From Rhodospirillaceae bacterium (lineage in GTDB: Bacteria > Pseudomonadota > Alphaproteobacteria > Rhodospirillales > UBA2165): a stretch of DNA of 61,438 bases. Of this stretch, positions 37,314 through 48,730 are shown piece after piece. The notes below the pieces were generated by a model that saw only the letters and a program-made list of their open reading frames with translations, had not been told where the DNA came from and made no database searches. Positions within the stretch are counted from its first letter, which is position 1, and each line of letters begins with the position of its first letter. The stretch is from positions 1 through 61,438 of the forward strand of contig JABHAA010000040.1 of assembly GCA_018674495.1 (NCBI GenBank). The letters are read 5' to 3'. The position numbers and the translations under genes are program-made.

Positions 37314-38522
37314 ATGATCAGAGACAACAAAAAGCGACCGATATATCTGGACAACCACGCGACCACGCCGGTGGATCCCGCTGTGCTCGACGCAATGCTT
37401 CCTTATTTTGGGGAAAAGTTCGGCAATCCCCATTCGGGCACCCATTTTTACGGCTGGGAAGCACGTGAAGCAGTGGAACTGGCGCGCGAACAGGTGGCCG
37501 AGCTGATCGGCGCCGCGCCCGATGAGGTCTATTTCACCTCCGGCGCCACCGAAAGCAATAATCTGGCGATCAAGGGCATCGGGCGCATGTACCGGGGCCG
37601 CAAAGACCATATGGTTAGCTGCGTCTCCGAACATATGTGCGTACTGGATTCCCTGTTCAATATGGAAAGGGAAGGCGCATCCGTTACCTATCTGGATGTT
37701 GGCGCCGACGGCTTGATCGATCTTGATGCGCTGGCGGACGCCATCACCGACGCGACCATTCTGGTTTCCATCATGACCGTCCAGAACGAGATCGGCATCA
37801 TTCAGCCGATGGCGGAGATCGGTGCCTTGTGCCGGGAGCGGGGCGTTTTTCTGCATACCGACGCAGCCCAGGCCACCGGCAAGATCACCATCGATGTGAA
37901 GGCCATGAATATCGATATTCTTAGCCTCACGGCGCACAAATATTACGGTCCCATGGGCATCGGCGCGCTTTACGTGGGGCGCAAACCGAAGGTGCGGCTG
38001 GAGCCGTTGTTCAGTGGCGGCGGCCAGGAAAACAACATGCGATCCGGAACCCTGCCGGCGCCGCTCTGTGTGGCCCTCGGCAAGGCCTCGGAGCTTGGTC
38101 TGGCAGCGCTGGAGAATGAGCCGGCGCGCCTGGGCGAAATGCGCGACCATCTTTTGGGGCGCCTGCAGGTGGCCTTGCCGGGTATCCATATCAACGGCTC
38201 CATGGCGCACCGGGTGCCGGGCAATCTGAATGTCAGCTTCGAAGGTGTGCGCGCCGAGGATATCATGGCGGCGGTGCCGGACGTGGCGGTATCAAGCGGG
38301 TCCGCCTGCTCGTCGGCATCGGACGAAAGCTCTTTTGTGCTGCGCGCCATCGGGCTTTCCAACGATCTCGCCGAAAGCAGCCTGCGCTTCGGGCTCGGCC
38401 GTTTTACCACGGCCGAGGAAGTGGATTATGCCGCCGACCGGCTGATCGCCGAAATCAGCCGCCTCCGCCAGGAAAAGCAAGACGCCGGAATCCCCACTAG
38501 GATTTTGGATGAAGTTAAATAG
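37314..38522 (+). CDS. iscS: Cysteine desulfurase, IscS-like (second)
   Basis: A 402-residue desulfurase beginning RPIYLDNHATTPVDPAVLDAM, with YFTSGATESNNLAI, the PLP lysine in SLTAHKYYGPMGIGALY, and the active Cys in SSGSACSSASDESSFVL. The longer C-terminal part and the SxSACSS loop fit the IscS group. It is likely the main sulfur donor for SufU and perhaps for MnmA. It is translated from an ATG preceded by GGGTGGGAGA. Confidence 0.93.
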   Translation: MIRDNKKRPIYLDNHATTPVDPAVLDAMLPYFGEKFGNPHSGTHFYGWEAREAVELAREQVAELIGAAPDEVYFTSGATESNNLAIKGIGRMYRGRKDHMVSCVSEHMCVLDSLFNMEREGASVTYLDVGADGLIDLDALADAITDATILVSIMTVQNEIGIIQPMAEIGALCRERGVFLHTDAAQATGKITIDVKAMNIDILSLTAHKYYGPMGIGALYVGRKPKVRLEPLFSGGGQENNMRSGTLPAPLCVALGKASELGLAALENEPARLGEMRDHLLGRLQVALPGIHINGSMAHRVPGNLNVSFEGVRAEDIMAAVPDVAVSSGSACSSASDESSFVLRAIGLSNDLAESSLRFGLGRFTTAEEVDYAADRLIAEISRLRQEKQDAGIPTRILDEVK

Positions 38523-38564
38523 TCACTATCTAATAAATACAAATATAAGCTAGGAACCGAATGA

Positions 38565-40031
<1,467 letters not shown>

Positions 40032-40068
40032 ACGCGAAGCCCGTAATAAAAGAAAGGCAAACGGCTCA

Positions 40069-40818
40069 ATGCTCGAAGTAAAAAATCTATCTGCCAGCGT
40101 GGACGGCAAGGAAATTCTGAAAGGCCTCGATCTGGCCATGGGGTCCGGCGAGGTGCACGCCATCATGGGCCCGAACGGGTCCGGTAAAAGTACTTTGTCT
40201 TATGTTCTCGCTGGGCGTGATGGCTATGAAGTTACCGGCGGCAGCGTCACCTATATGGGCAAAGACTTGCTGGCCATGAACGCCGAGACGCGCGCCGCCG
40301 AGGGCGTCTTCCTGGCGTTCCAGTATCCGGTGGAAATCCCCGGCGTCTCGTCGATGAATTTCTTGAAAACCGCCTTTAATTCGGTGCGCGCCGCCAAGGG
40401 CGAAGAGCCCATGGACGCCATGGACTTTCTGAAATTCGTCCGCGAAAAAACCAAGACCCTGGATATCTCCGACGAGATGCTGAAACGCGCCGTCAATGTG
40501 GGCTTCTCCGGCGGCGAGAAAAAGCGCAACGAGATGTTGCAGATGGCGGTGCTCAATCCGGTCCTGGCCATTTTGGACGAGACCGATAGCGGCCTCGACG
40601 TGGATGCCTTGCGTATCGTCGGAGAGGGGGTCACGGGTCTCAGGACGCCGAACAATTCCATGCTGGTGATCACCCATTACCAGCGTTTGCTCGATTACAT
40701 CGTGCCCGATTTCGTGCACGTGTTGTCCGGCGGGCGCATTGTCAAATCCGGCGGCAAGGATCTGGCGCTGGAACTGGAAGCCAACGGCTATGCGGAATAT
40801 TCCGCCGAAGCGGCTTAA
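40069..40818 (+). CDS. sufC: Fe-S assembly ATPase SufC
   Basis: A 249-residue ABC-type ATPase. The ATG at 40069 opens MLEVKNLSASVDGKEILKGL. Walker A is GPNGSGKST, the Q-loop FQYPVEIPGV, signature FSGGEKKRNEM and Walker B AILDETDSGLD. It powers conformational change of SufB-SufD during cluster assembly. Confidence 0.96.
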   Translation: MLEVKNLSASVDGKEILKGLDLAMGSGEVHAIMGPNGSGKSTLSYVLAGRDGYEVTGGSVTYMGKDLLAMNAETRAAEGVFLAFQYPVEIPGVSSMNFLKTAFNSVRAAKGEEPMDAMDFLKFVREKTKTLDISDEMLKRAVNVGFSGGEKKRNEMLQMAVLNPVLAILDETDSGLDVDALRIVGEGVTGLRTPNNSMLVITHYQRLLDYIVPDFVHVLSGGRIVKSGGKDLALELEANGYAEYSAEAA

Positions 40819-40832
40819 GGGGCGGCGCGTTG

Positions 40833-42125
40833 ATGAGTACCCAACAAATCCTTCCCGAATTGTCACCGGCCAGTCAGGCCCTCGTCGCGATGCACGGCGG
40901 TGTGCCCAGCGGCGATGCCGATTGGCTGGCGGCCTTGCGCGCCGATGCGCTCGCCCGGTTCGGCCAAACCGGGTTGCCGACACCGAAGCTGGAAGATTGG
41001 AAATATACCGATCTTAAGGCCCTCAACGGCGCCAATCTGGTGCGCCCGGTTGATGCCCCGGCGGCTAATTTCGGCGGCCAGGCTGGCCACCGCTTGTGCT
41101 TTGCCGATGGCCGCTATGTGGCGGCGGCGTCGAAAGTTGATGATCTGCCGGGCGGCGTGACGTTCCTTTCACTTAGCGAAGCGTTTATGGATATGCCCGA
41201 TGTCTTGCGTAGCCATCTCGAAACTGCGGACGCCGGGGCGCTTGCCGATCTCAATGCCGCCTATCTGGATGGCGGCGCGGTGATCATCGTCGATGGCGCG
41301 GAAGTAACCCTCGCCCTCGAATTTCTGGCGACGGGCGAAGGCTCCCAGATGTCCGCCTTCCACCCCCGCAATATTGTCATCGTAAAGAACGGAGCCCAGT
41401 TAACCCTTCTGGAATCCCAGGGCGGCGGTGGCGTCTATTTCGCCAACCACGTCACCTCCATCGCAGTCGAAGATGGCGGCCGGCTCAACCATGTCAAAGC
41501 CTTCAATCATTCAAGTGAAGCCTTCCACACCTCGTTGACCCAAGTGCATATCGGCGCCGATGGTTATTATGGTTCGGCTGTTTTGGACACCGATGGTAAA
41601 TTGCTGCGCAATGAAATACGCATCGAACTGGCCGGGGAGGGCGCCGAAACCAGCCTCGCCGGCGCCTATCTTGCGCGGGGTGGCCGCCATACCGACCACA
41701 CCACGCGCATCGATCATCTGGCCGCCAACACTACCAGCCGCCAGATATTTCGGGGCGCATTAGACGGCAAGGCGCGCGCCGTCTTTCAGGGCAATATCGT
41801 GGTCGCCGAGGGTGCTGACGGCTCGGACGGGCGCCTCGCCAACAACACGATCATGCTGTCCGAAGGTTGCGAGATCGATACCAAGCCGCAGCTGGAAATT
41901 TATGCCGACGAGGTGAAATGCGCGCACGGCTCGACGGTGGGTGAGCTAGACGACGAGGCCCTGTTTTATCTGCGCTCCCGCGGCGTGCCCGAGACCCAGG
42001 CCCGCGCCATGCTGGTCGAAGGCTTCGTTGCCACCGTGTTCGATGAATTCGATAGCCTCGAAGGTGTCCAACAATTGCGAGACGGCATTGCCGATTGGCT
42101 GGCCGGGTTGGAGCCGGGTGCGTGA
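40833..42125 (+). CDS. sufD: Fe-S cluster assembly protein SufD
   Basis: A 430-residue SufB paralogue. The N-terminus includes PTPKLEDWKYTDLKAL, the SufD hallmark, and the C-terminal beta-helix part contains GRHTDHTTRIDHLAANTTSRQIFRG and KCAHGSTVGELDDEALFYLRSRG. ATG at 40833 is used. It completes the SufBC2D complex and is needed for iron acquisition in the cluster. Confidence 0.95.
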   Translation: MSTQQILPELSPASQALVAMHGGVPSGDADWLAALRADALARFGQTGLPTPKLEDWKYTDLKALNGANLVRPVDAPAANFGGQAGHRLCFADGRYVAAASKVDDLPGGVTFLSLSEAFMDMPDVLRSHLETADAGALADLNAAYLDGGAVIIVDGAEVTLALEFLATGEGSQMSAFHPRNIVIVKNGAQLTLLESQGGGGVYFANHVTSIAVEDGGRLNHVKAFNHSSEAFHTSLTQVHIGADGYYGSAVLDTDGKLLRNEIRIELAGEGAETSLAGAYLARGGRHTDHTTRIDHLAANTTSRQIFRGALDGKARAVFQGNIVVAEGADGSDGRLANNTIMLSEGCEIDTKPQLEIYADEVKCAHGSTVGELDDEALFYLRSRGVPETQARAMLVEGFVATVFDEFDSLEGVQQLRDGIADWLAGLEPGA

Positions 42126-42127
42126 CC

Positions 42128-43398
<1,271 letters not shown>

Positions 43399-43399
<1 letters not shown>

Positions 43400-43881
43400 T
43401 GGATGACGCCATAGACGATGATATCCGGGCGCTGTACCAGGAGGTTATCCTGGACCACGGCAAAAACCCGCGCAATTTCCGCCATCCCGATGATGCGCCT
43501 CTGGAAGCGCACGGCAATAATCCGTTGTGCGGCGACAAGCTGACCGTCTATGTGCGCCTGGGCGAGGACAAAAAAATCGAAGACGCGGCGTTCGAAGGGC
43601 GTGGCTGCGCGATTTCCATCGCTTCGGCCTCGATGATGACCGGAATCTTGCGCGGCAAGTCGGTGGCCGAGATGGAGCGCCTGTTCGGCGCCTTTCATAC
43701 CATGTGCACCGGCGAGGGCGAGATTGACGCTGCCGCGGCAGAAGAATTTGAAGATGATATCGATAAGTTGAAGGTGCTGTCCGGGGTCAAACAATTCCCC
43801 ATGCGGGTGAAGTGCGCGACGCTGGCCTGGCACACCATCAACGCCGCCATACTCGGCGAACAAGACGCAAGCACCGAATAA
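43399..43881 (+). CDS. sufU: SufU-type Fe-S/zinc-dependent sulfur transfer protein
   Basis: A 160-residue NifU_N-fold protein. Cysteines lie in HGNNPLCGDKLTVYV, EGRGCAISIASASMM and MRVKCATLAWHTI with the insert typical of SufU. It accepts sulfur from SufS. The ATG overlaps the sufS stop (TGATG at 43397-43401), showing coupling. Confidence 0.94.
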
Positions 43882-43910
43882 CGATCATCAATAGAAACGA
43901 GACAAATATT

Positions 43911-44342
43911 ATGGACGATGAAAGCAAAACGACAGAACCGGCGTCGAAGGAGCCCTGGGAAGATCATCAGGAGCCAGGCGCATTCGGCGAATTGAGCGGT
44001 CTGGTGGCCAAATCCGGCACGGCCAAGGAGACCGGCGACGCGCCGTCCCGCGAAGGCGTCGTCGAGGCATTGAAAACCGTTTATGATCCGGAGATTCCCG
44101 TCGATATTTACGAGCTGGGTCTGGTTTATGACATCGACATAGCCGCCGCCGGCAATATCAAGATCAATATGACCCTGACGGCACCCGGCTGTCCGGTGGC
44201 CGGTATCCTGCCGCAACAGGTGGCCGATGCCGCCGCCTCCGTCACGGAAACCGGCGAAGTGGAAGTGTATCTGGTCTGGGATCCGGCCTGGGATATGGAA
44301 AGAATGTCGGAAGAGGCCAAGCTGGCCCTGGGCTTTTTTTAA
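43911..44342 (+). CDS. sufT: SufT/MIP18-family (DUF59) Fe-S maturation protein
   Basis: A 143-residue protein. A variable acidic N-terminus of about 45 residues leads into the DUF59 domain with VVEALKTVYDPEIPVDIYELGLVYDI and the conserved LTAPGCPVAGILPQQV segment holding the Cys. SufT helps mature Fe-S proteins. It is the usual neighbour of sufU and the A-type carrier. Confidence 0.92.
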   Translation: MDDESKTTEPASKEPWEDHQEPGAFGELSGLVAKSGTAKETGDAPSREGVVEALKTVYDPEIPVDIYELGLVYDIDIAAAGNIKINMTLTAPGCPVAGILPQQVADAAASVTETGEVEVYLVWDPAWDMERMSEEAKLALGFF

Positions 44343-44396
44343 AGCCAGTTTAGCCGTGGGAATTTTCTAAGAAACGCCAACCAAAAGAGTGCTATA

Positions 44397-44747
44397 ATGG
44401 ACGACATGCAAACCACAGAAACAGCGATTACATTGACCCCCGCCGCCGTTGGCCGGGTCAAGGCACTGATCGCCCGGTCCGATAAGTCGGTGCTCGGTAT
44501 CCGCGTCGGCGTCACCACCACCGGCTGCTCGGGCCATATGTATCAGGTGGAATATGCCGAGGACGAACGGCCCATGGAAGATGTGGTCGAACAGGATGGC
44601 GTACGCGTCTTTATCGATCCGCTGGCCCTGATGTTCATCGTCGGCAGCACCATGGATTACGTCGAAAGCAAGATCAATTCCGGGTTCGTCTTCGACAATC
44701 CCAATACCACGGGCCAATGCGGCTGCGGTGAATCGTTCAGCGTCTGA
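44397..44747 (+). CDS. A-type Fe-S carrier (IscA/SufA/HesB family)
   Basis: A 116-residue A-type carrier. The ligand cysteines are in GVTTTGCSGHMY and the C-terminal QCGCGESF, with the DPLALMFIVGSTMDYV core between. It shuttles clusters from the scaffold to target apoproteins. IscA and SufA cannot be told apart from sequence alone. Confidence 0.95.
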   Translation: MDDMQTTETAITLTPAAVGRVKALIARSDKSVLGIRVGVTTTGCSGHMYQVEYAEDERPMEDVVEQDGVRVFIDPLALMFIVGSTMDYVESKINSGFVFDNPNTTGQCGCGESFSV

Positions 44748-44757
44748 GCCGCTCTCA

Positions 44758-45087
44758 ATGCCACGCGTTATATTTGTCGATAGCAACGAAAGCCGCCGCG
44801 AGGTTGAAGCCGAAGCCGGAACTTCGGTCTTGGTTGCGGCGCAGCGGAACGGTATCGATATCGAAGGCGCCTGCGAGGGTGTCATGGCGTGTTCCACTTG
44901 CCACGTGATCGTCGATGCGGAATGGGCGGCCAAGCTGGATGCGGCGTCGGAAGAAGAAGAATTCATGCTCGACCTCGCCTTTGGATTGACCCGAACGTCG
45001 CGCCTCGGCTGCCAGATCGAATTGACCGACGCCCTCGACGGGATGGTCGTGCGCCTACCCGCCGAATGGCGCAACATGATGCTCTGA
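44758..45087 (+). CDS. fdx: [2Fe-2S] ferredoxin, adrenodoxin/Fdx type
   Basis: A 109-residue ferredoxin starting at the ATG at 44758. Cluster ligands are in GACEGVMACSTCHVIV (C-x5-C-x2-C) and the distal Cys in RLGCQIEL. Such ferredoxins supply electrons for cluster assembly. It ends seven bases before mnmA. Confidence 0.94.
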   Translation: MPRVIFVDSNESRREVEAEAGTSVLVAAQRNGIDIEGACEGVMACSTCHVIVDAEWAAKLDAASEEEEFMLDLAFGLTRTSRLGCQIELTDALDGMVVRLPAEWRNMML

Positions 45088-45093
45088 GCAGCC

Positions 45094-46251
45094 ATGAATA
45101 CTCTAGGCATTGATAAAGCGCCCAAAGATACAAAGGTGGTGGTCGCCATGTCGGGCGGCGTCGATTCGTCGGTGACGGCGGCGCTGCTGGCGGAAGAGGG
45201 CTTTTCTGTGATCGGCATAACCTTGCAGCTCTACGATGCTGGTCAGGCGGCGGCGAGGCCCGGTTCGTGCTGCGCCGGCGTTGATATCGCCGATGCCCGC
45301 AAGGTGGCGCAAGACCTTGCCATCCCTCATTACGTTCTGGATTTCGAAGACCGCTTCCGCACCGATGTGATCGATGATTTTGTCGCCAGCTACCTGGCCG
45401 GCGAGACGCCGATCCCGTGCGTGCGCTGCAACCAGACCGTCAAGTTCCGAGATTTGATCGACCGCGCCCGTGATCTCGGCGCCGATGCGCTGGCCACTGG
45501 CCATTATGCGCGGCGGCTCATTGGCCCGCAGGGGGCCGAGCTGCACCGGGGCCTCGACGACGATAAGGATCAGAGCTATTTCCTGTTTGCAACGACGCCC
45601 GAACAGCTGGACTATTTGCGCTTTCCGCTGGGCGGCATGACCAAGGCCGAAACCCGCGCCCACGCCGAACGCTTAGGCCTCGCCATCGCCGACAAGCCGG
45701 ACAGCCAGGACATCTGTTTCGTCGCCGGCGGCAAGTACGCCGATTTCGTGCGCGCCTTGCGCCCCGAAGCCGAGCGGCCCGGCAATATCGTCCATTCCGA
45801 TGGTCGGGTTCTTGGCCGGCACGGAGGCATTATTAATTACACCGTCGGCCAGCGCCGTGGGCTTAACATCGGCGGCGGCGATGCGCTCTATGTGCTGCGC
45901 CTGGAGCCCGACGACGCACGTGTGATCGTCGGACCCAGAGAGGCGCTTGGCCAAACCCGCGTATACGTGAAAGACGTGAACTGGCTGGGCGATGGCCTGG
46001 CGCCAGCGCCCGGCATGGAGTTGGAAGCCAAAATTCGCTCCCTGGCACCCCGCGCCCCGGCGGTCATTGCGGACGTAGGCGATGGCGGTGCGGTCCTTGA
46101 ATTGGCGGCCGCAGCGGACGGCGTCGCGCCCGGTCAGGCTTGCGTTTTCTATGCGGGAACCCGTGTCCTCGGCGGCGGCTGGATCAGGCGTGACCCGGCG
46201 GTGGGGGACGGCGAAGACGCCGCTCTTGACTTAACCCGCGCCGATGCTTAA
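45094..46251 (+). CDS. mnmA: tRNA-specific 2-thiouridylase
   Basis: A 385-residue enzyme. The PP-loop is [18 protein letters not shown]. Catalytic cysteines are in [10 protein letters not shown] and [11 protein letters not shown]. It adds sulfur to U34 of tRNAs for Lys, Glu and Gln, consuming sulfur made by the upstream desulfurases, a sensible terminal member of this operon. Confidence 0.95.
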   Translation: MNTLGIDKAPKDTKVVVAMSGGVDSSVTAALLAEEGFSVIGITLQLYDAGQAAARPGSCCAGVDIADARKVAQDLAIPHYVLDFEDRFRTDVIDDFVASYLAGETPIPCVRCNQTVKFRDLIDRARDLGADALATGHYARRLIGPQGAELHRGLDDDKDQSYFLFATTPEQLDYLRFPLGGMTKAETRAHAERLGLAIADKPDSQDICFVAGGKYADFVRALRPEAERPGNIVHSDGRVLGRHGGIINYTVGQRRGLNIGGGDALYVLRLEPDDARVIVGPREALGQTRVYVKDVNWLGDGLAPAPGMELEAKIRSLAPRAPAVIADVGDGGAVLELAAAADGVAPGQACVFYAGTRVLGGGWIRRDPAVGDGEDAALDLTRADA

Positions 46252-46306
46252 ACGCCACAATCTGCGGGCGTCAAAGCTTTAGATAAATGGCGCCCCAATT
46301 TGGTAC

Positions 46307-46383
46307 GGCGGAGTAGCTCAGTTGGTTAGAGCGCGGGAATCATAATCCTGAGGTCGGCAGTTCGAGTCTGCCCTTCGCTACCA
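46307..46383 (+). tRNA. tRNA-Met (anticodon CAT), intact
   Basis: All four arms pair. Acceptor GGCGGAG with CTTCGCT (two G-U pairs), D arm GCTC/GAGC, anticodon stem CGGGA/TCCTG with loop ATCATAA (anticodon CAT), T arm GGCAG/CTGCC around TTCGAGT, and an encoded CCA at 46381-46383. Elongator Met is most likely; an Ile2 tRNA with modified CAT cannot be excluded. Confidence 0.92.
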
Positions 46384-46413
46384 AATTTCAATCCCAAAAA
46401 CCTAAGCCGCATC

Positions 46414-46630
46414 CTAATCGGGCCGCGCCATGGCGAAGATGGAACTGGGCTCGATCACCGCGAAATCCAGATAACCGAGCCTTGCCAGCGGGCGCAGCTT
46501 GGCGATATCGATGATGCCGTCGACGATTACATCGTCCGCCACATGGATACCGACCACCTGGCCGATGACCACATGATTGGGCGAGCCTCGGGACGACAGG
46601 GGCAAGCGTATGGTTTCCATAAATTGGCTT
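46414..46630 (-). pseudogene. Truncated flavin-reductase gene (C-terminal remnant, copy A)
   Basis: The last 70 or so codons match the complete flavin-reductase gene at 48088-48720, from METIRLPLSSRGSPNHVVIG to IEPSSIFAMARPD, with about 3 amino-acid changes in 69 but roughly 10% nucleotide differences, most synonymous. Upstream of this segment similarity stops abruptly. The copy therefore came from a once-functional diverged gene and is now broken. It sits 30 bases after the intact tRNA. Confidence 0.85.
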
Positions 46631-46638
46631 CCAGCACC

Positions 46639-46830
46639 ATGGGCACCGGCGACCGATATGTAATCTTCGAAATCGAACGCGATGATTTTGAATTGGCCAT
46701 GGAGGGCCGGGTAGTAGGGGTGATTATCCCCGATGATGTGGATGGCCAGTCCCTTGATCAACTGCTAGGCGAAGTACGCGATGCCGGCGGTGTGCGGTTT
46801 GTGGTGGTGCCACCGGGCAGAACGGATTAA
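46639..46830 (+). CDS. Short ORF or gene fragment in the inserted segment
   Basis: A 63-residue frame (from the ATG in AGCACCATGGG) reading MGTGDRYVIFEIERDDF and ending VRFVVVPPGRTD. Its composition looks protein-like, but there is no ribosome-binding site and no family is recognised. It starts right at the break of the flavin-reductase copy, so it may be the tail of a gene cut by the rearrangement. Confidence 0.3.
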   Translation: MGTGDRYVIFEIERDDFELAMEGRVVGVIIPDDVDGQSLDQLLGEVRDAGGVRFVVVPPGRTD

Positions 46831-47064
46831 GAGGTTATTACCAAAGCCACGCCTATCATTGGTGGTGGGTAGTTAGGCGGGAAGTGTGGGCGTGTTCACA
46901 GACATCAAGTTTTTGTTGTAATACCGTTCACATTGGCGCTAGATTCATCGGACCCGGCGTGGCCCCCCTTGATTTCATGACCGGCGCGCCCCATATACTT
47001 GTTTAGCGTCAATGATTTAGTCACTGTTTCCCGCTAGAATTATTGTGAAGGATGGAAACGATAT

Positions 47065-47553
47065 ATGGGTAAATTGCCTTCTTTTATATTGGCCATTCTG
47101 GTCGTGGTTGTTGCTCTGACAGGGTGGCAAACAATGCGGCTGAATGCTCAAATGACAGAATTTTCCGCCGAGACGGGCCGACTGGCAGCGCGGATTGATG
47201 GCGTGTTCAATAATATAGAAGGCATGAAGGCAGATTTGCGGGCCAACAGCCTCAACCTGACAAGTGCCAAGAAATCGGTGGCGTCGCTCGACTCCAATAT
47301 GGCTAGGATCGCCGGTGATGTGAATCGTATTGCCGCCCGCATCCATGATGTGGAGGCCACACCAACCGATGTGTTGAGAATGGCCGGCATGAAAGTAAAT
47401 GATTGGTATTTTGCGGCGCGCATAGACCAAACAGTTTATCTGTTCCCGCGTAACAAAGAGGCGGAGCAGCAGTTGGTCAGCAGCGGGTTGGCGTCCCATG
47501 ATATTCGGCCCTACCTCACCGGCTATAAAGTACAGGCCATGTTTAGAAAATAG
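47065..47553 (+). CDS. Orphan single-pass membrane protein with a coiled-coil
   Basis: A 162-residue protein I do not recognise. Residues about 5-21 (PSFILAILVVVVALTGW) are a membrane anchor. Residues about 27-110 form a regular heptad-rich helix (repeated LAARID, LDSNMARIAGDVNRIAARI). The last 50 residues form a small non-helical C-terminal region (DWYFAARIDQTVYLFPRN). It resembles surface or periplasmic tether proteins in shape only. GAAGG lies about 13 bases upstream. It is the only complete gene in the segment between the two tRNA copies. Confidence 0.55.
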   Translation: MGKLPSFILAILVVVVALTGWQTMRLNAQMTEFSAETGRLAARIDGVFNNIEGMKADLRANSLNLTSAKKSVASLDSNMARIAGDVNRIAARIHDVEATPTDVLRMAGMKVNDWYFAARIDQTVYLFPRNKEAEQQLVSSGLASHDIRPYLTGYKVQAMFRK

Positions 47554-47598
47554 CGCGATCAACAGATATAGCCGGTAGTGCAGCTTACACATTTATAG

Positions 47599-47910
47599 AT
47601 GAGGTTGCGGATGAAGGCTCGGATTTCGGTTCGGGTTTTTGCATTATTTGGGCGGCGCCTGGTTTGGTTCTATAACCTGACCGGGCCAGTGGTACTCGGA
47701 ATGCGCAATTCCATGCCTGTCTTGCCAGTCTTGGGGTGGACGCGCCGGCATCGGTTGGCTCAGCCGCAATTGGTCCAGTTTGAATGCGGTTTGCTCCGAG
47801 TGGCTGTAATTAATGCGCTGGCGCCCAATCTAGGAGTATCCCGCCTTATCCCGGTAAATTCCGTCACCGGCGTATTTTGTAATTCCGATGTAATTGGGCA
47901 AAGATACTGA
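47599..47910 (+). CDS. Doubtful ORF, possibly a degraded gene
   Basis: A 103-residue frame. Its first 35 residues (from MKARISVRVFALFGRRLVWF) have a basic-hydrophobic pattern reminiscent of some NUDIX-protein N-termini, but the remainder matches nothing I know. It may be a decayed gene in the inserted segment. Confidence 0.2.
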   Translation: MRLRMKARISVRVFALFGRRLVWFYNLTGPVVLGMRNSMPVLPVLGWTRRHRLAQPQLVQFECGLLRVAVINALAPNLGVSRLIPVNSVTGVFCNSDVIGQRY

Positions 47911-48010
47911 CAGAACGTTGCGGAATATTGGACGCCGATAATTTTCTGCTATATCCCGCTAAGTCTTTGTGTTTCAGCCATAAATTTGGTCGATAGATGC
48001 ATCAAGAATC

Positions 48011-48068
48011 GGATGCGCGTGTAATCATAATCCCGGGGTCCGCAGTTCGGGTCTGCGCTCCGCTACCA
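48011..48068 (+). pseudogene. 3' half of a second tRNA-Met(CAT) (tRNA relic)
   Basis: The sequence aligns with the intact tRNA from the D-stem 3' strand through the CCA, including the CAT anticodon loop (AATCATAATC) and TTCGGGT loop. The T stem is CGCAG/CTGCG, a compensatory change relative to GGCAG/CTGCC, and the acceptor 3' strand CTCCGCT pairs better with GGCGGAG than the intact copy does. It therefore derives from a functional, diverged tRNA. The 5' half is missing. Confidence 0.85.
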
Positions 48069-48087
48069 AAATTATCGCCCCCCCCCC

Positions 48088-48720
48088 TTAATCGGGGCGC
48101 GGCATGGCGAAAATGCTGCTGGGTTCGATCACCGCGAAATCCAGATAACCGAGCCTTGCCAGCGGGCGCAGCTTGGCGATATCGATGATGCCGTCAACGA
48201 TCACGTCGTCGGCCACATGGATGCCGACCACTTGGCCGATGACCACATGATTGGGCGAGCCTCTGGACGATAAGGGCAGGCGCACGGTTTCCATATATTT
48301 GCATTCGAGCGCAATCGGCGCCGCCGCGACCCGGGGCGGGGCGACGTTTTCGCAAGGGGCTGCCTCCAGCCCGGCGGCGGCCATCTCGTCGATGCTGGCC
48401 GGTTCGTGGGCGGCGGTTGCGTTCATTTCGTCTTTGAGATCATAGGTGCAGAGGTTGAACACGAACTCGCCGGTGGTCTCAGCGTTGGTGAGCGAATCCT
48501 TGACCTCCTTGGTGCCCGGCTTGAAGCCGTTGGGGCAGTACATCACGCAGGGCGGATCACCGGTGAGCGCGTTGAAAAAGCTGAATGGCGCCAAGTTGAC
48601 CACGCCGCCAATATCCATGGTCGATATCCACCCAATCGGCCGGGGCACCACAATGGCGTTGTAGACGGAATGGGCGAACGGCTCCGGCTTCATGCCTTCG
48701 CTGCGGGGATCGAAAAACAT
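48088..48720 (-). CDS. Flavin reductase-like domain protein (FMN-binding), complete copy B
   Basis: A 210-residue DIM6/NTAB-type flavoprotein. The N-terminal PRPIGWISTMDIGGVVNLAPFSFFNAL segment is the flavin-binding signature, followed by TGEFVFNLCTYDLKDEMNATA. Such proteins bind FMN and act as NAD(P)H:flavin reductases or as FMN-dependent oxidoreductases. It starts 10 bases after the stop of the AhpD-like gene, so it is the last gene of that operon. A run of ten C precedes the stop codon in plus-strand view. Its C-terminal third is duplicated at 46414. Confidence 0.88.
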   Translation of the reverse strand: MFFDPRSEGMKPEPFAHSVYNAIVVPRPIGWISTMDIGGVVNLAPFSFFNALTGDPPCVMYCPNGFKPGTKEVKDSLTNAETTGEFVFNLCTYDLKDEMNATAAHEPASIDEMAAAGLEAAPCENVAPPRVAAAPIALECKYMETVRLPLSSRGSPNHVVIGQVVGIHVADDVIVDGIIDIAKLRPLARLGYLDFAVIEPSSIFAMPRPD

Positions 48721-48730
48721 ACTGGCCCCG

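Noticed and set aside
48078..48087. Run of ten C as a phase-variation tract
   Set aside because: It lies just outside the flavin-reductase stop codon, so slippage would not change a protein.
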